Shown here in pieces: positions 32,060 through 38,435 of a DNA stretch of 38,435 nucleotides. Made by a program: the position numbers and the translations under genes. The DNA comes from a virus, in the IMG/VR virus record IMGVR_UViG_3300042922_000789, positions 1 through 38,435 of that record; one strand, written 5' to 3'. Within the stretch, counting starts at the first letter, position 1. The number at the start of each line of letters is the position of its first letter. The notes under the pieces were generated by a model. The model did no database searches. It was not told where the DNA came from and saw nothing but the letters and a program-made list of their open reading frames with translations.

Positions 32060-32179
32060 TTAATTTCTCCACTCTGCCACAGCCCTCAATATACCAGGAC
32101 TCATGGTCTCAATTTTGCGCCTATCAATATATACAAGAACTGCCTTTCCTTTCTTTTTCCACTTGTTTTTCTTAGCCAT
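32060..32179 (-). CDS. 39-aa basic small protein
   Basis: MAKKNKWKKKGKAVLVYIDR begins with a lysine-rich patch; AAAGGAG lies upstream of the ATG. It ends ...GILRAVAEWRN. Translated in series with neighbouring tiny genes. No family recognised. Confidence 0.6.
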   Translation of the reverse strand: MAKKNKWKKKGKAVLVYIDRRKIETMSPGILRAVAEWRN

Positions 32180-32192
32180 GACCACCACTCCT

Positions 32193-32291
32193 TTAAATAA
32201 ATATGTTTATGCATATCCAAAGCCACATACTAACCGCTAAAGTGAGTGCCGAACCATAGAATAGAGTATCTTCAATCTTGCGTGTCGGCAC
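32193..32291 (-). CDS. 32-aa single-pass membrane peptide
   Basis: GTG at 32291, preceded by AAAGGAGC, gives PTRKIEDTLFYGSALTLAVS followed by a hydrophobic end MWLWICINIFI. It overlaps the preceding gene's end by 20 bp in another frame. One transmembrane helix is clear. Function unknown. Confidence 0.5.
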   Translation of the reverse strand: MPTRKIEDTLFYGSALTLAVSMWLWICINIFI

Positions 32292-32460
32292 ATTCAACAG
32301 CTCCTTTCTTAGGCTTGTCCATGGCTTTAAGTTCATCAATAACCTTGAGCCCAGCTGCTTCAAATTCTAAATATGCATCATTGTTGATGTTGGAATTTGC
32401 AACATTTATAAGAACTGCCTTAACATGTAGAATTGCATCTCTGTATTTCAAGTTGTACAC
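32272..32460 (-). CDS. Hypothetical protein, 62 aa
   Basis: GTG start within a GGGGGGTG stretch, overlapping the end of the upstream 53-aa gene. Helical, ILHVKAVLINVANSNINNDAYLEFEAAGLKVIDELKAMD. Not recognised. It is one of a chain of overlapping tiny genes. Confidence 0.55.
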   Translation of the reverse strand: MYNLKYRDAILHVKAVLINVANSNINNDAYLEFEAAGLKVIDELKAMDKPKKGAVECADTQD

Positions 32461-32609
32461 CCCCCATTAGTGTTTTTTAGTTTATTGAACCTTTTTGCTC
32501 TAACTACACTTGGTCTATCAACCGTAGCAACTCCGTTACTATCTTGGTGCCACCCACATTTGATACACCTTGTACTAAGCGATTGTTTATCCCATTCATG
32601 GTCACACAT
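32448..32609 (-). CDS. 53-aa putative zinc-binding protein
   Basis: MCDHEWDKQSLSTRCIKCGW has Cys-x-His and CxxC ligands like a small zinc ribbon; a basic second half follows. ATG at 32609 with AGGTGGG upstream. It overlaps the next gene by 13 bp. Confidence 0.6.
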   Translation of the reverse strand: MCDHEWDKQSLSTRCIKCGWHQDSNGVATVDRPSVVRAKRFNKLKNTNGGCTT

Positions 32610-32618
32610 GACACCCAC

Positions 32619-32984
32619 CTATAATCCAAGGTCTTCTGGTATCCAATATCCGTATTGCATTAATGGATCACCTTCTACCCAACCATCTACAAATCTTAAC
32701 CCTTCAAATTTTATAGGCTTATATTTAATGCTGTCTTTTTCTATATACATTAGAACTTGTCCATTTAAATAGTATTCTGAAACATAGATAGGGTTTATCC
32801 AGCCTGCATCTGTATACTGGATGATAGTGTAATTACCTGTTATTACTTCTGGATGTACAATTATTGATTGTTCTTGTAGTTTCTCAATCTTAACCTGCAG
32901 TATTGATATACTCCCCATGAGTACAACTATTGCCATCATAAGGCAAAGAATTATGACCTTTTGTCTAGATATGTATTTATTCAT
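32619..32984 (-). CDS. Membrane-anchored hypothetical protein, 121 aa
   Basis: A basic start MNKYISRQKV, one transmembrane helix (about residues 10-29: IILCLMMAIVVLMGSISIL) and a short coil lead to an external Tyr/Trp-rich beta domain. N-in, C-out topology is likely. A lysogeny or superinfection role is possible but unsupported. Its ATG overlaps the upstream stop (ATGA). Confidence 0.6.
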   Translation of the reverse strand: MNKYISRQKVIILCLMMAIVVLMGSISILQVKIEKLQEQSIIVHPEVITGNYTIIQYTDAGWINPIYVSEYYLNGQVLMYIEKDSIKYKPIKFEGLRFVDGWVEGDPLMQYGYWIPEDLGL

Positions 32985-33124
32985 AATTTGACCTCCTCAC
33001 AAAGTTTCTTATTTTGTTCCTTAGTTACTTGTTCATCAAGTTGCTGACTTAGCTCCAGTGCCAATTTACCATCTCCAGCTAAATATGCAGCTTCCATTCT
33101 GGTCTTAAGATCATCATCAATCAT
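32981..33124 (-). CDS. 47-aa Spo0E-like small protein (tentative)
   Basis: Two-helix peptide MIDDDLKTRMEAAYLAGDGK followed by LALELSQQLDEQVTKEQ. The LSQQLD word resembles the S-Q-E-L-D signature of Spo0E-like aspartyl-phosphate phosphatases, which dephosphorylate Spo0A. The match is one short motif only. SD is GGGAGT. Phage copies of such proteins could delay host sporulation. Confidence 0.5.
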   Translation of the reverse strand: MIDDDLKTRMEAAYLAGDGKLALELSQQLDEQVTKEQNKKLCEEVKL

Positions 33125-33161
33125 AGGCTTACTCCCTTCACATAATGCTTGATATGCGACA

Positions 33162-33686
33162 CTACTCGTTAAGCAAAACCACTGTGCTATAATCAGTTAC
33201 ATAGGCCTTTGCATACTGCTTCTTATTCCATGCTTCTACAAAGTCTAAAAGCTCTTTAAGGTCAACTGCTGAGTGTACTGCTTCAAAGTCCTCGTACATA
33301 TCTTCTTCTGCTTGTTCTATAGCGTGTTCAATATCAACTTGGAATGGTATTTCAGTGCAAGCATAACACCAATCTGGCATACCGCTGTTCCCTTCTTCAT
33401 TGTCATATTCAGCATAAGCTTCCGCCATTTCTTCAATATCAGAATAGTATTTTTTAGTTCTCTCATCCCATAGATATTGAGCCTTATACTCGCTATACTT
33501 GATTTTATTAGCCTTTCCAAACCTTATCTTTTCAGCACACAATGCACACTTTGTTCTATATCTAGGGGTTTCTACTCCGCACACTTCGCAACGATATGGC
33601 TTGCAACAATCATCTGCAAATTCTTTCTTCACATATACCTTTTTACAATCAGAACATTTGTAAACTGTTACTTCTCTACTATCCAT
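33162..33686 (-). CDS. Zinc-ribbon hypothetical protein, 174 aa
   Basis: Two to three CxxC pairs in the first 60 residues (YKCSDCKKVY, CCKPYRCEVCG, TKCALCAEK) suggest a double zinc ribbon; the remainder is acidic with WCYACTEIPF and a helical end. ATG with GAGGAAAT upstream. Similar proteins appear in early regions of clostridial phages. Function unknown; nucleic acid binding is plausible. Confidence 0.65.
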   Translation of the reverse strand: MDSREVTVYKCSDCKKVYVKKEFADDCCKPYRCEVCGVETPRYRTKCALCAEKIRFGKANKIKYSEYKAQYLWDERTKKYYSDIEEMAEAYAEYDNEEGNSGMPDWCYACTEIPFQVDIEHAIEQAEEDMYEDFEAVHSAVDLKELLDFVEAWNKKQYAKAYVTDYSTVVLLNE

Positions 33687-33745
33687 AATTTCCTCACTTT
33701 CTGCGACTGATTAAGTCGCTATATATTCAAACTATGTAGCTAACA

Positions 33746-33988
33746 TTAATTTATTGATTCTTTGTATCTCTTGATTCGCCTAAATACCACATGACCAGAT
33801 ACTCCAAACATTTCTCCGATTTGGTTATATGTAAAGCCTTGCTTTTTTTGTTCTATCATCTCAGGAGCATCTAATAGAGCTTCACCCTTTGTTACATATG
33901 TACTTCCTGTATCAAGACATTTAAAGGCTTGCTCCGGAGTACAATTTTTTAATATTGAAATTACTAATGCACAAAAGTTTTCGTTCAC
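33746..33988 (-). CDS. Small helix-turn-helix protein, 80 aa
   Basis: GTG start behind GAGGCGAG. The C-terminal half QGFTYNQIGEMFGVSGHVVFRRIKRYK is a convincing helix-turn-helix. The N-terminal half is helical (CTPEQAFKCLDTGS). It may be a regulator of the early region. Confidence 0.6.
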   Translation of the reverse strand: MNENFCALVISILKNCTPEQAFKCLDTGSTYVTKGEALLDAPEMIEQKKQGFTYNQIGEMFGVSGHVVFRRIKRYKESIN

Positions 33989-34027
33989 TTTACTCGCCTC
34001 TGTTTCATTATTTTGTATAACTAACTA

Positions 34028-34792
34028 TTAAACTGAGACTCCATGTCTTATTGCCATCTCCTTGACTATTGCTACATATATTTCTTTAAGCCTTACATCG
34101 TTAGTAATGATATCAAGGTAGTTCATGTCATTAAGTTTGCTTTTACATACACCTTCAAGTGCTGCTCTAGCTCTCATATTCTCTAACCTAATTTTTAAGT
34201 TACAATTAGCTCTCTCACCTAAAGCTTTGTATATAAGTCTCATAGGCTCTTGGTAATCATCAAGCTTTTTACCTATTTTGCGAATAAGCCTGTTAGTATC
34301 TTCTCTCCATGTATCACCAGGGATTATTGTTACTACTTCTCTGATTTCTTGGAGTTCTTCTTTGGCTGCTGTAATTGCTATCTCCATCTGGCTCTGCTTA
34401 AGTTCCATTTCAATAAGTAGTTGTAATTGTGGACTAAGGTTGTTCATTTGTGGAAACTTGTCTTTAATCTCATAATAGGTATCAACTAGCATTTCGTATG
34501 CTTCCCATGCTCTATCTGTATTAAGTGATTTTGCATGCAGCCATGCTCCTTTTTCTGTCCAGAGGTACAATATTGAAACGAATTTAAGGCTTTCGTCATT
34601 TTGTCGCAACCCTTTGAATTCTGTTAACCCATCTCCAGAAAGCGAATAATAATGTTTGCCCTCTGTATATCTGTCTCTATTCCTTTCAAAATTCTTAGCA
34701 ATTGTTTTTGAATCAGTGCCATAAACTTCTGCTAATTGTTGAGTAGTTAATACTCTTTGGTTTCTGTGTTCTATTGGTATAAGGTAATTCAT
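34028..34792 (-). CDS. ORF6N-domain antirepressor
   Basis: 254 aa. The N-terminal ORF6N domain is clear: IPIEHRNQRVLTTQQLAEVYGTDSKTIAKNFERNRDRYTEGKHYYSL. A middle coiled coil (about 110-160) precedes an ORF6C-like C-terminal domain (GDTWREDTNRLIRKIGKKL...ARAALEGV). Such proteins antagonise lysogeny repressors. Expressed from the leftward early transcript under control of the operator region at 36.0 kb. Confidence 0.87.
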   Translation of the reverse strand: MNYLIPIEHRNQRVLTTQQLAEVYGTDSKTIAKNFERNRDRYTEGKHYYSLSGDGLTEFKGLRQNDESLKFVSILYLWTEKGAWLHAKSLNTDRAWEAYEMLVDTYYEIKDKFPQMNNLSPQLQLLIEMELKQSQMEIAITAAKEELQEIREVVTIIPGDTWREDTNRLIRKIGKKLDDYQEPMRLIYKALGERANCNLKIRLENMRARAALEGVCKSKLNDMNYLDIITNDVRLKEIYVAIVKEMAIRHGVSV

Positions 34793-34825
34793 GGTATCTC
34801 TCCTTTCGTGTTCTAAACTTATTTG

Positions 34826-35293
34826 CTAAAATCCGAACATGTTTTTTCTAATTTCCAGAAGCTTTTTTGTAGACACTGCTTCTGGATCAGGCTCATATTG
34901 ATTATTAAATGAAAATAAATTATTATTATTTTCATTTAGTTTAGTAATAGGGTCAGACTGTACTACAGTTTGCACGACAACTTGTGAGACACTTTGCGAG
35001 ACAGTTTGTGGGTCCAATAGACTCACAAGACGATATACTGCACTTTGATTCCCAGTACGAGACTTCCATGTAATGCGTCCCTTTTGTGCCAATTCGTTAC
35101 GAGCTCTCTCTATTGTCTTCTTTTTCATGCCAGTTTTTAATTCTACAACCGATATGGCTACAGCAAATTCTCTCTGCCAACCTGCCTTATTATTGACATG
35201 CATCAGCGCATACCAGAGAACAATTGCATGTTCTGTCAGTGGATTTGTTTCGAGCCAATCATACAGGGCATTTATTTCTCTAAGATAGTTCAT
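34826..35293 (-). CDS. Winged-helix replication-like protein with internal iterons
   Basis: 155 aa. Residues 1-92 form a DnaD-like winged helix (LYDWLETNPLTEHAIVLWYALMHVNNKAGWQREF, KTGMKKKTIERARNELAQKG). A Val/Gln/Ser repeat follows (TVSQSVSQVVVQTVVQS), encoded by four 12-bp DNA repeats, then a short tail. Compared with DnaD-type initiators the C-terminal helicase-loading domain is missing, so it may be a truncated initiator or origin-binding regulator. ATG with AAGGTGAT upstream. Confidence 0.7.
   Translation of the reverse strand: MNYLREINALYDWLETNPLTEHAIVLWYALMHVNNKAGWQREFAVAISVVELKTGMKKKTIERARNELAQKGRITWKSRTGNQSAVYRLVSLLDPQTVSQSVSQVVVQTVVQSDPITKLNENNNNLFSFNNQYEPDPEAVSTKKLLEIRKNMFGF
34961..35008. 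repeat. Four tandem 12-bp iterons
   Basis: 12-mers at 34961, 34973, 34985 and 34997 (tactacagtttg, cacgacaacttg, tgagacactttg, cgagacagtttg) share the GACA..TTG core. They are inside the winged-helix gene and in phase with its codons. This is the layout of an iteron origin or an autoregulatory site. Confidence 0.65.
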
Positions 35294-35335
35294 CAGATCA
35301 CCTTCCTAAGAAGAGACCACCCTTTAATTAAGTGC

Positions 35336-35470
35336 TTATGATTTTGTATCTTTGGCTGCTTTCTTTCTGTCTTCTATGATTCTTTTTGCAATTGGCAGCA
35401 TGATATTGTATAAAGCCTTTTGAATTTCTTTTGGCATCACTGTGCCTGGTGCAATTGGATTAACAACCAT
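35336..35470 (-). CDS. 44-aa hypothetical protein
   Basis: MVVNPIAPGTVMPKEIQKAL starts a short helical, basic protein with GGAGG before the ATG; it follows the Xre gene by 4 bp. Unknown function. Confidence 0.6.
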   Translation of the reverse strand: MVVNPIAPGTVMPKEIQKALYNIMLPIAKRIIEDRKKAAKDTKS

Positions 35471-35474
35471 GCTA

Positions 35475-35678
35475 TTACCTCCCTTCATCTCCACAGTCTA
35501 TTAAGTCATTTGGTGTGCAATCTAGTGCTCTACAGAGTTTGCAGATTACTTTAATTGTTGGGATGAATTTCTCATTCTCAATTTCACTAATAAAATTCCT
35601 CGACACACCGCTCTTCATTTCGAGTTGCATTTGACTCCAATTTTTCTTCTCCCGAACTTCTTTCAGCCTTAGCTTCAT
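35475..35678 (-). CDS. Xre-family helix-turn-helix regulator, 67 aa
   Basis: From MKLRLKEVREKKNWSQMQLE; GGAGG lies 9 bp upstream of this ATG, so an ATG 21 bp earlier is rejected. The whole protein is an Xre domain (SQMQLEMKSGVSRNFISEIENEKFIPTIKVICKLCRALDC). As a Cro-sized protein, it may repress the early region or the lysogeny promoter. Confidence 0.8.
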   Translation of the reverse strand: MKLRLKEVREKKNWSQMQLEMKSGVSRNFISEIENEKFIPTIKVICKLCRALDCTPNDLIDCGDEGR

Positions 35679-35740
35679 GTTCGGGTCCTCCGATAACATC
35701 TTTTTCCTTTATGGAATATTAATAATAAGAGATACTATAA

Positions 35741-35977
35741 TTAAGCTGAATTTAAATTTAAGTCTCTTTGAGTGACATCGATAGCAAAAAAAATATCTTC
35801 TGTAGAACATTCATAAACCTCACTCATTTTTTTAATGAGCTCTCTACCAGGTTTTTTATGACCCTGTTCTATTTTATAAAGCATACTTTTGCTGATTTCA
35901 AGAGCTTTGGCGGCTTCGATTGTAGATTTGTATGATGATTTTGCTCTAAGGAATTTAAAATTTTTATTATTAGTCAT
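35741..35977 (-). CDS. Cro-like Xre regulator, first leftward early gene
   Basis: 78 aa from MTNNKNFKFLRAKSSYK (GTG three codons earlier possible). The Xre domain reads STIEAAKALEISKSMLYKIEQGHKKPGRELIKKMSEVYECS. It is divergent from the repressor gene across the operator region, the standard Cro position. SD GCGAGGTGA. Confidence 0.82.
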   Translation of the reverse strand: MTNNKNFKFLRAKSSYKSTIEAAKALEISKSMLYKIEQGHKKPGRELIKKMSEVYECSTEDIFFAIDVTQRDLNLNSA

Positions 35978-36174
35978 AAGTTTCACCTCGCTTTCATATT
36001 ATGATTATACCACTATTAGTGACATTGTATACTGGTAGTGACAGTTGTATTGCGTCATTTATTCACCATAGGTGACATTAGCTTGTTTTTTCTTTGATTA
36101 TCTTAATTTTTCAAACTTTTATTGTTGTTAAGTGACACTTATTGTGATAAATTAAATATGTAGGAGGTGGTATT
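35978..36174. promoter_or_regulatory. Divergent promoter/operator region of the lysogeny switch
   Basis: The gap carries a leftward -10 TATAAT (complement at 36004-36009) and a rightward pair TTGTTA (36125-36130) / TAAATT (36148-36153), 17-bp spacing. Operator-like words TAGTGACA occur at 36017 and 36036 (19 bp apart), AGGTGACA at 36070 and AAGTGACA at 36130; the last is within the palindrome TAAGTGACACTTA. Two boxes abut the leftward -10 and one is in the rightward spacer, as expected for repression of early genes and autoregulation. Confidence 0.75.
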
Positions 36175-36540
36175 TTGGAATTAAATAATAAAATTATTGA
36201 TTTACGCAATGAAATTGGAAAAACTCAAAGTCAATTAGCTGATGATTTAGATATTTCGAGATCAACAATCGCTATGATTGAAAGTGGGGAACGAAAGCCA
36301 GGATACGATCTTTTAATGAAAATTGCAGACTACTTTAATATATCTTTAGATTATCTCTTAGGAAGAGTAGAAGAAAAAGATTCCATAGTAGTAAAGCACG
36401 TAGTTGAAGGACGAGATATTAAACTTGAAGTTGATATGAAAGAATATCCAGATGGATTAACGCATGAACAAGTGGTTGAAATACTTGAAAAGCTCAAAGG
36501 AATGGGTATGGACTTTAGAAAAATAAATAAAGAAGATTAA
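36175..36540 (+). CDS. Lysogeny repressor, Xre family
   Basis: 121 aa; TTG start with GGAGGTGG upstream. Residues 5-62 form an Xre DNA-binding domain (TQSQLADDLDISRSTIAMIESGERKPGYDLLMKIADYFNISLDYLLGR); the rest is a short acidic C-terminal part. There is no LexA-type peptidase domain and no ImmA-like protease nearby, so induction is unlikely to use self-cleavage; the ORF6N protein may do it. It is the first rightward gene next to the operators. Confidence 0.85.
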   Translation: MELNNKIIDLRNEIGKTQSQLADDLDISRSTIAMIESGERKPGYDLLMKIADYFNISLDYLLGRVEEKDSIVVKHVVEGRDIKLEVDMKEYPDGLTHEQVVEILEKLKGMGMDFRKINKED

Positions 36541-36548
36541 TAATTATG

Positions 36549-36575
36549 GCACCATTTAATTGGTGCTTTTTTTAT
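36549..36575 (+). terminator. Rho-independent terminator of the repressor gene
   Basis: GCACCA (36549-36554) and TGGTGC (36561-36566), then seven T. It isolates the repressor transcript from the integrase operon. Confidence 0.88.
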
Positions 36576-36774
36576 TTGTGCGAATTGTCGTATTTTGTCG
36601 CATTGTCTTGTACGAAGTCGGTATACCGACGTAGGAAATGAAGTTTTATACACGAATGTATATATAGAACAAGTTAAATATTAATAATACTGGAAATTGG
36701 AGGGCATTGATGATACAATAAAAGAAAAGTACACGAACATACGTTCGCATTTAATTTAAGGGGGTGCATATATA
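36576..36774. promoter_or_regulatory. Integrase upstream region with dyads
   Basis: This non-coding stretch has a perfect palindrome GTCGGTATACCGAC (36617-36630), the dyad CGAACATACGTTCG (36734-36747) and TTGTCG words near 36587-36606. The arms GTCGGT/ACCGAC recur at 36844-36858 inside the next small gene. These look like binding sites of a regulator of integrase expression. No convincing -35/-10 pair was fixed. Confidence 0.45.
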
Positions 36775-36924
36775 TTGTTACATGGAATAAGGATTATCGA
36801 GGTATTTGAAAAGCCATTATATAGAGAGAGGGATAAAAAAGGAGTCGGTGATACCGACATGGAACAATGTACCACCACTACTTCACCTGATTCTGACGTA
36901 AAATTGGAGCAGGAGAGTGATTAA
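36775..36924 (+). CDS. 49-aa ORF coupled to the integrase
   Basis: TTG at 36775, 9 bp behind GGGGGTG, encodes LHGIRIIEVFEKPLYRERDK and an acidic Thr/Ser-rich tail. Its stop lies 2 bp before the integrase start, so translation is coupled. It may be a recombination partner or just a leader peptide. It contains the second GTCGGT/ACCGAC dyad. Confidence 0.5.
   Translation: MLHGIRIIEVFEKPLYRERDKKGVGDTDMEQCTTTTSPDSDVKLEQESD
36844..36858. repeat. Second GTCGGT...ACCGAC dyad
   Basis: GTCGGT, GAT, ACCGAC: the same arms as the palindrome at 36617-36630 with a 3-bp instead of 2-bp centre, 227 bp apart. A pair could be looped by one repressor. Confidence 0.5.
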
Positions 36925-36926
36925 AA

Positions 36927-38321
36927 TTGAAACGAGCTGTAATTTACGTGAGAGTTTCGACACAAGAGCAGGCCATGGAAGGTTATTCTATACAAGCACA
37001 AAAGGATAGATTAATCGCATACTGCATGGCTAGAGAGTGGAATATAGTAGATATATTAGTCGATGGCGGTTATTCAGGAAGTAATCTTGATCGCCCAGGC
37101 ATGCAAAAGCTGATAAAGGATGCCAGGGCTAATAAATTTGACGTTGTGCTTGTCTACAAGCTCGATAGACTGAGTAGAAGTCAGAAGGATACCTTATACC
37201 TTATAGAGGATGTTATACTGCGTAATAGGGTAGATTTTGTATCAATGAATGAGAGCTTTGATACTTCTTCTCCATTCGGCAGAGCGATGATAGGTATACT
37301 TTCAGTGTTTGCTCAATTGGAGAGAGAACAGATAAAAGAGCGTTCTCTGATGGGTAGAGTAGAAAGAGCCAAAGAAGGATTGTTTCACGGTGGCGGATTT
37401 ATACCTATTGGTTATGATTATGTTGATGGACAACTCGTTATTAATGAATTTGAAGCCATGCAAATCAAGGATATATTTGACATGTATGTTAATAAAGGAT
37501 TTGGAATAGAACGAGTTAGACAGGAGCTAGAAAGCAAATATGATAATAAGCACTCAGGATGGACTAGTCACACTTCTATAACTAATGTTATGGAGAATCA
37601 ATTATATACCGGTGTAATAGCATTTAAGGATGGAATCTATCCTGGCCAACACGAAGCTATTATTTCGAGTGAGATGTTTGCTGCAGCTCAGAGAAAAAGG
37701 ACACAAAATAAAGAAATAAATCAAAAGGCTTTTAAACGCCTGGCATTATTATCAGGTTTCATTTTTTGCAGGCATTGTGGTGGTAGATATTTTCTCAGAT
37801 CCAAAAGTGCTGAACATAAATACTATACATGTTATTCTAGAGCTAAGAATAGACCCCATATGATTAAGGATCCTAACTGCAGAAATAAGATATGGTCTTT
37901 AGAAAAAATGGACAAGTATATCGAAGATGAAATATTCAAGCTTGCGACTGATAAGGATTACTTTAACTCCTGCATGGAGAAGCCGGTGGAGGAGAGAAAT
38001 GATAAGGGCATACAAAAACGCCTTGCTGAAATAGAGAAGCAAGTAGAGAAGCTCATGGAGTTATATCAATTTGATAAAATACCTATTGATCAACTTAGTA
38101 ATAAAATAGACAAGCTTCATAGTGAAAAAAAAGAACTATCACAAATGACAGAGGAAGTACCTCAAGAGGTTGCAGATATATCTGGAATAGAAGATTTACT
38201 GGCAGAGTTGCCTGTGATATGGGAGTACTCAAATTTGGGTGAGCGTCAGCAGATGTTAAGTATTCTAATCAAACAAATATTTATAGATAATGAGGATATA
38301 AAAATAGAGTGGAATTTTTGA
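36927..38321 (+). CDS. int: Large serine recombinase (phage integrase)
   Basis: 464 aa; TTG start with GGAGCAGG upstream. The resolvase domain spans residues 3-145 with catalytic S11 (YVRVST), KLDRLSRS (78-85) and ERE/ERS helix; a recombinase domain follows (about 160-260), then a zinc ribbon with C281, C284, C302 and C318, and a coiled coil (about 360-425). It catalyses attP x attB integration. It is the last gene before the right attachment site, and its final 19 codons are duplicated at the left end. It can act with a directionality factor for excision, not identified with certainty. Confidence 0.95.
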   Translation: MKRAVIYVRVSTQEQAMEGYSIQAQKDRLIAYCMAREWNIVDILVDGGYSGSNLDRPGMQKLIKDARANKFDVVLVYKLDRLSRSQKDTLYLIEDVILRNRVDFVSMNESFDTSSPFGRAMIGILSVFAQLEREQIKERSLMGRVERAKEGLFHGGGFIPIGYDYVDGQLVINEFEAMQIKDIFDMYVNKGFGIERVRQELESKYDNKHSGWTSHTSITNVMENQLYTGVIAFKDGIYPGQHEAIISSEMFAAAQRKRTQNKEINQKAFKRLALLSGFIFCRHCGGRYFLRSKSAEHKYYTCYSRAKNRPHMIKDPNCRNKIWSLEKMDKYIEDEIFKLATDKDYFNSCMEKPVEERNDKGIQKRLAEIEKQVEKLMELYQFDKIPIDQLSNKIDKLHSEKKELSQMTEEVPQEVADISGIEDLLAELPVIWEYSNLGERQQMLSILIKQIFIDNEDIKIEWNF

Positions 38322-38387
38322 GTTCCACTCTTATTGTTTTTAGTTATTTATTTAGGCACACATGGACTAACTATGTCTCTTGATAAG
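38262..38387. repeat. Right copy of 126-bp terminal direct repeat (attR side)
   Basis: Identical to 1-126. It runs from codon 446 of the integrase through the terminator to GATAAG; divergence starts at 38388. The distance between copies gives an element of 38,261 bp. Confidence 0.93.
38306..38341 (+). terminator. Rho-independent terminator of the integrase gene
   Basis: AGAGTGGAA (38306-38314) and TTCCACTCT (38323-38331) with the stop codon in the loop, then TATTGTTTTT. Confidence 0.82.
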
Positions 38388-38435
38388 GTAATAATTTTAA
38401 TTTAATATCATGGTATCACAATCAATAATTATTGT
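38388..38435. other. Right flanking DNA
   Basis: 48 bp of AT-rich sequence beyond the repeat, presumed host or neighbouring-element DNA. No feature is recognised. Confidence 0.5.

Noticed and set aside
1-38435. CRISPR array, tRNA or rRNA genes
   Set aside because: No regularly spaced repeats with unique spacers, no cloverleaf and no rRNA-like segment were seen on either strand.

Overview
This window is an almost complete integrated temperate phage of about 38.26 kb from a low-GC Gram-positive host, most likely a clostridial Firmicute. The evidence is the AT-rich sequence, strong GGAGG ribosome sites, frequent GTG and TTG starts, and a PBSX-like contractile tail module (XkdK/M/N/O/P/Q/R/S/T order). 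A 126-bp perfect direct repeat (1-126 and 38262-38387) brackets the element. It contains the last 19 codons and terminator of the large serine recombinase encoded at the right end, so the left flank also carries a recombinase 3' end.

Layout, right to left: 36927-38321 serine integrase (rightward) with a coupled 49-aa ORF; 36175-36540 Xre repressor; 35978-36174 divergent promoter/operator region; then a leftward early region (two Xre proteins, a winged-helix protein with internal 12-bp iterons, ORF6N antirepressor, many tiny Cys-rich or membrane proteins). A replisome organizer follows, with a second iteron cluster that looks like an origin. After it come two orphan DNA methyltransferases, a tyrosine recombinase, SSB, a DUF4406 protein and a sigma-like late regulator. 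A second, short tyrosine recombinase sits in a 1.2-kb cassette bounded by 21-bp repeats.

The late region runs leftward: HNH nuclease, putative cos, TerS/TerL, portal, ClpP-type protease, HK97-type capsid, connector proteins, tail terminator, sheath, tube, the tail-chaperone frameshift pair, a short tape measure, baseplate XkdP-T/YmfQ, fibre, then holin-like proteins, an M15 endolysin and a phosphodiester glycosidase. The gene order indicates a myovirus with a short contractile tail.

The left 5 kb, between lysis and the left attachment site, is the unusual part. It encodes a ParM-like actin with a ParR-like ribbon-helix-helix protein, a second ribbon-helix-helix protein upstream, and an AT-rich repeat region that could be a centromere. 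Beyond it lies a three-gene set resembling virB2-virB3-virB4: a secreted two-helix small protein, a small membrane protein and a 772-aa HerA/VirB4-class ATPase. No relaxase, VirD4 or VirB6 is visible. Partition genes plus two iteron clusters suggest that this integrated phage may also replicate as a plasmid; that is inference. The mini secretion-like operon is the best candidate for an undescribed system.
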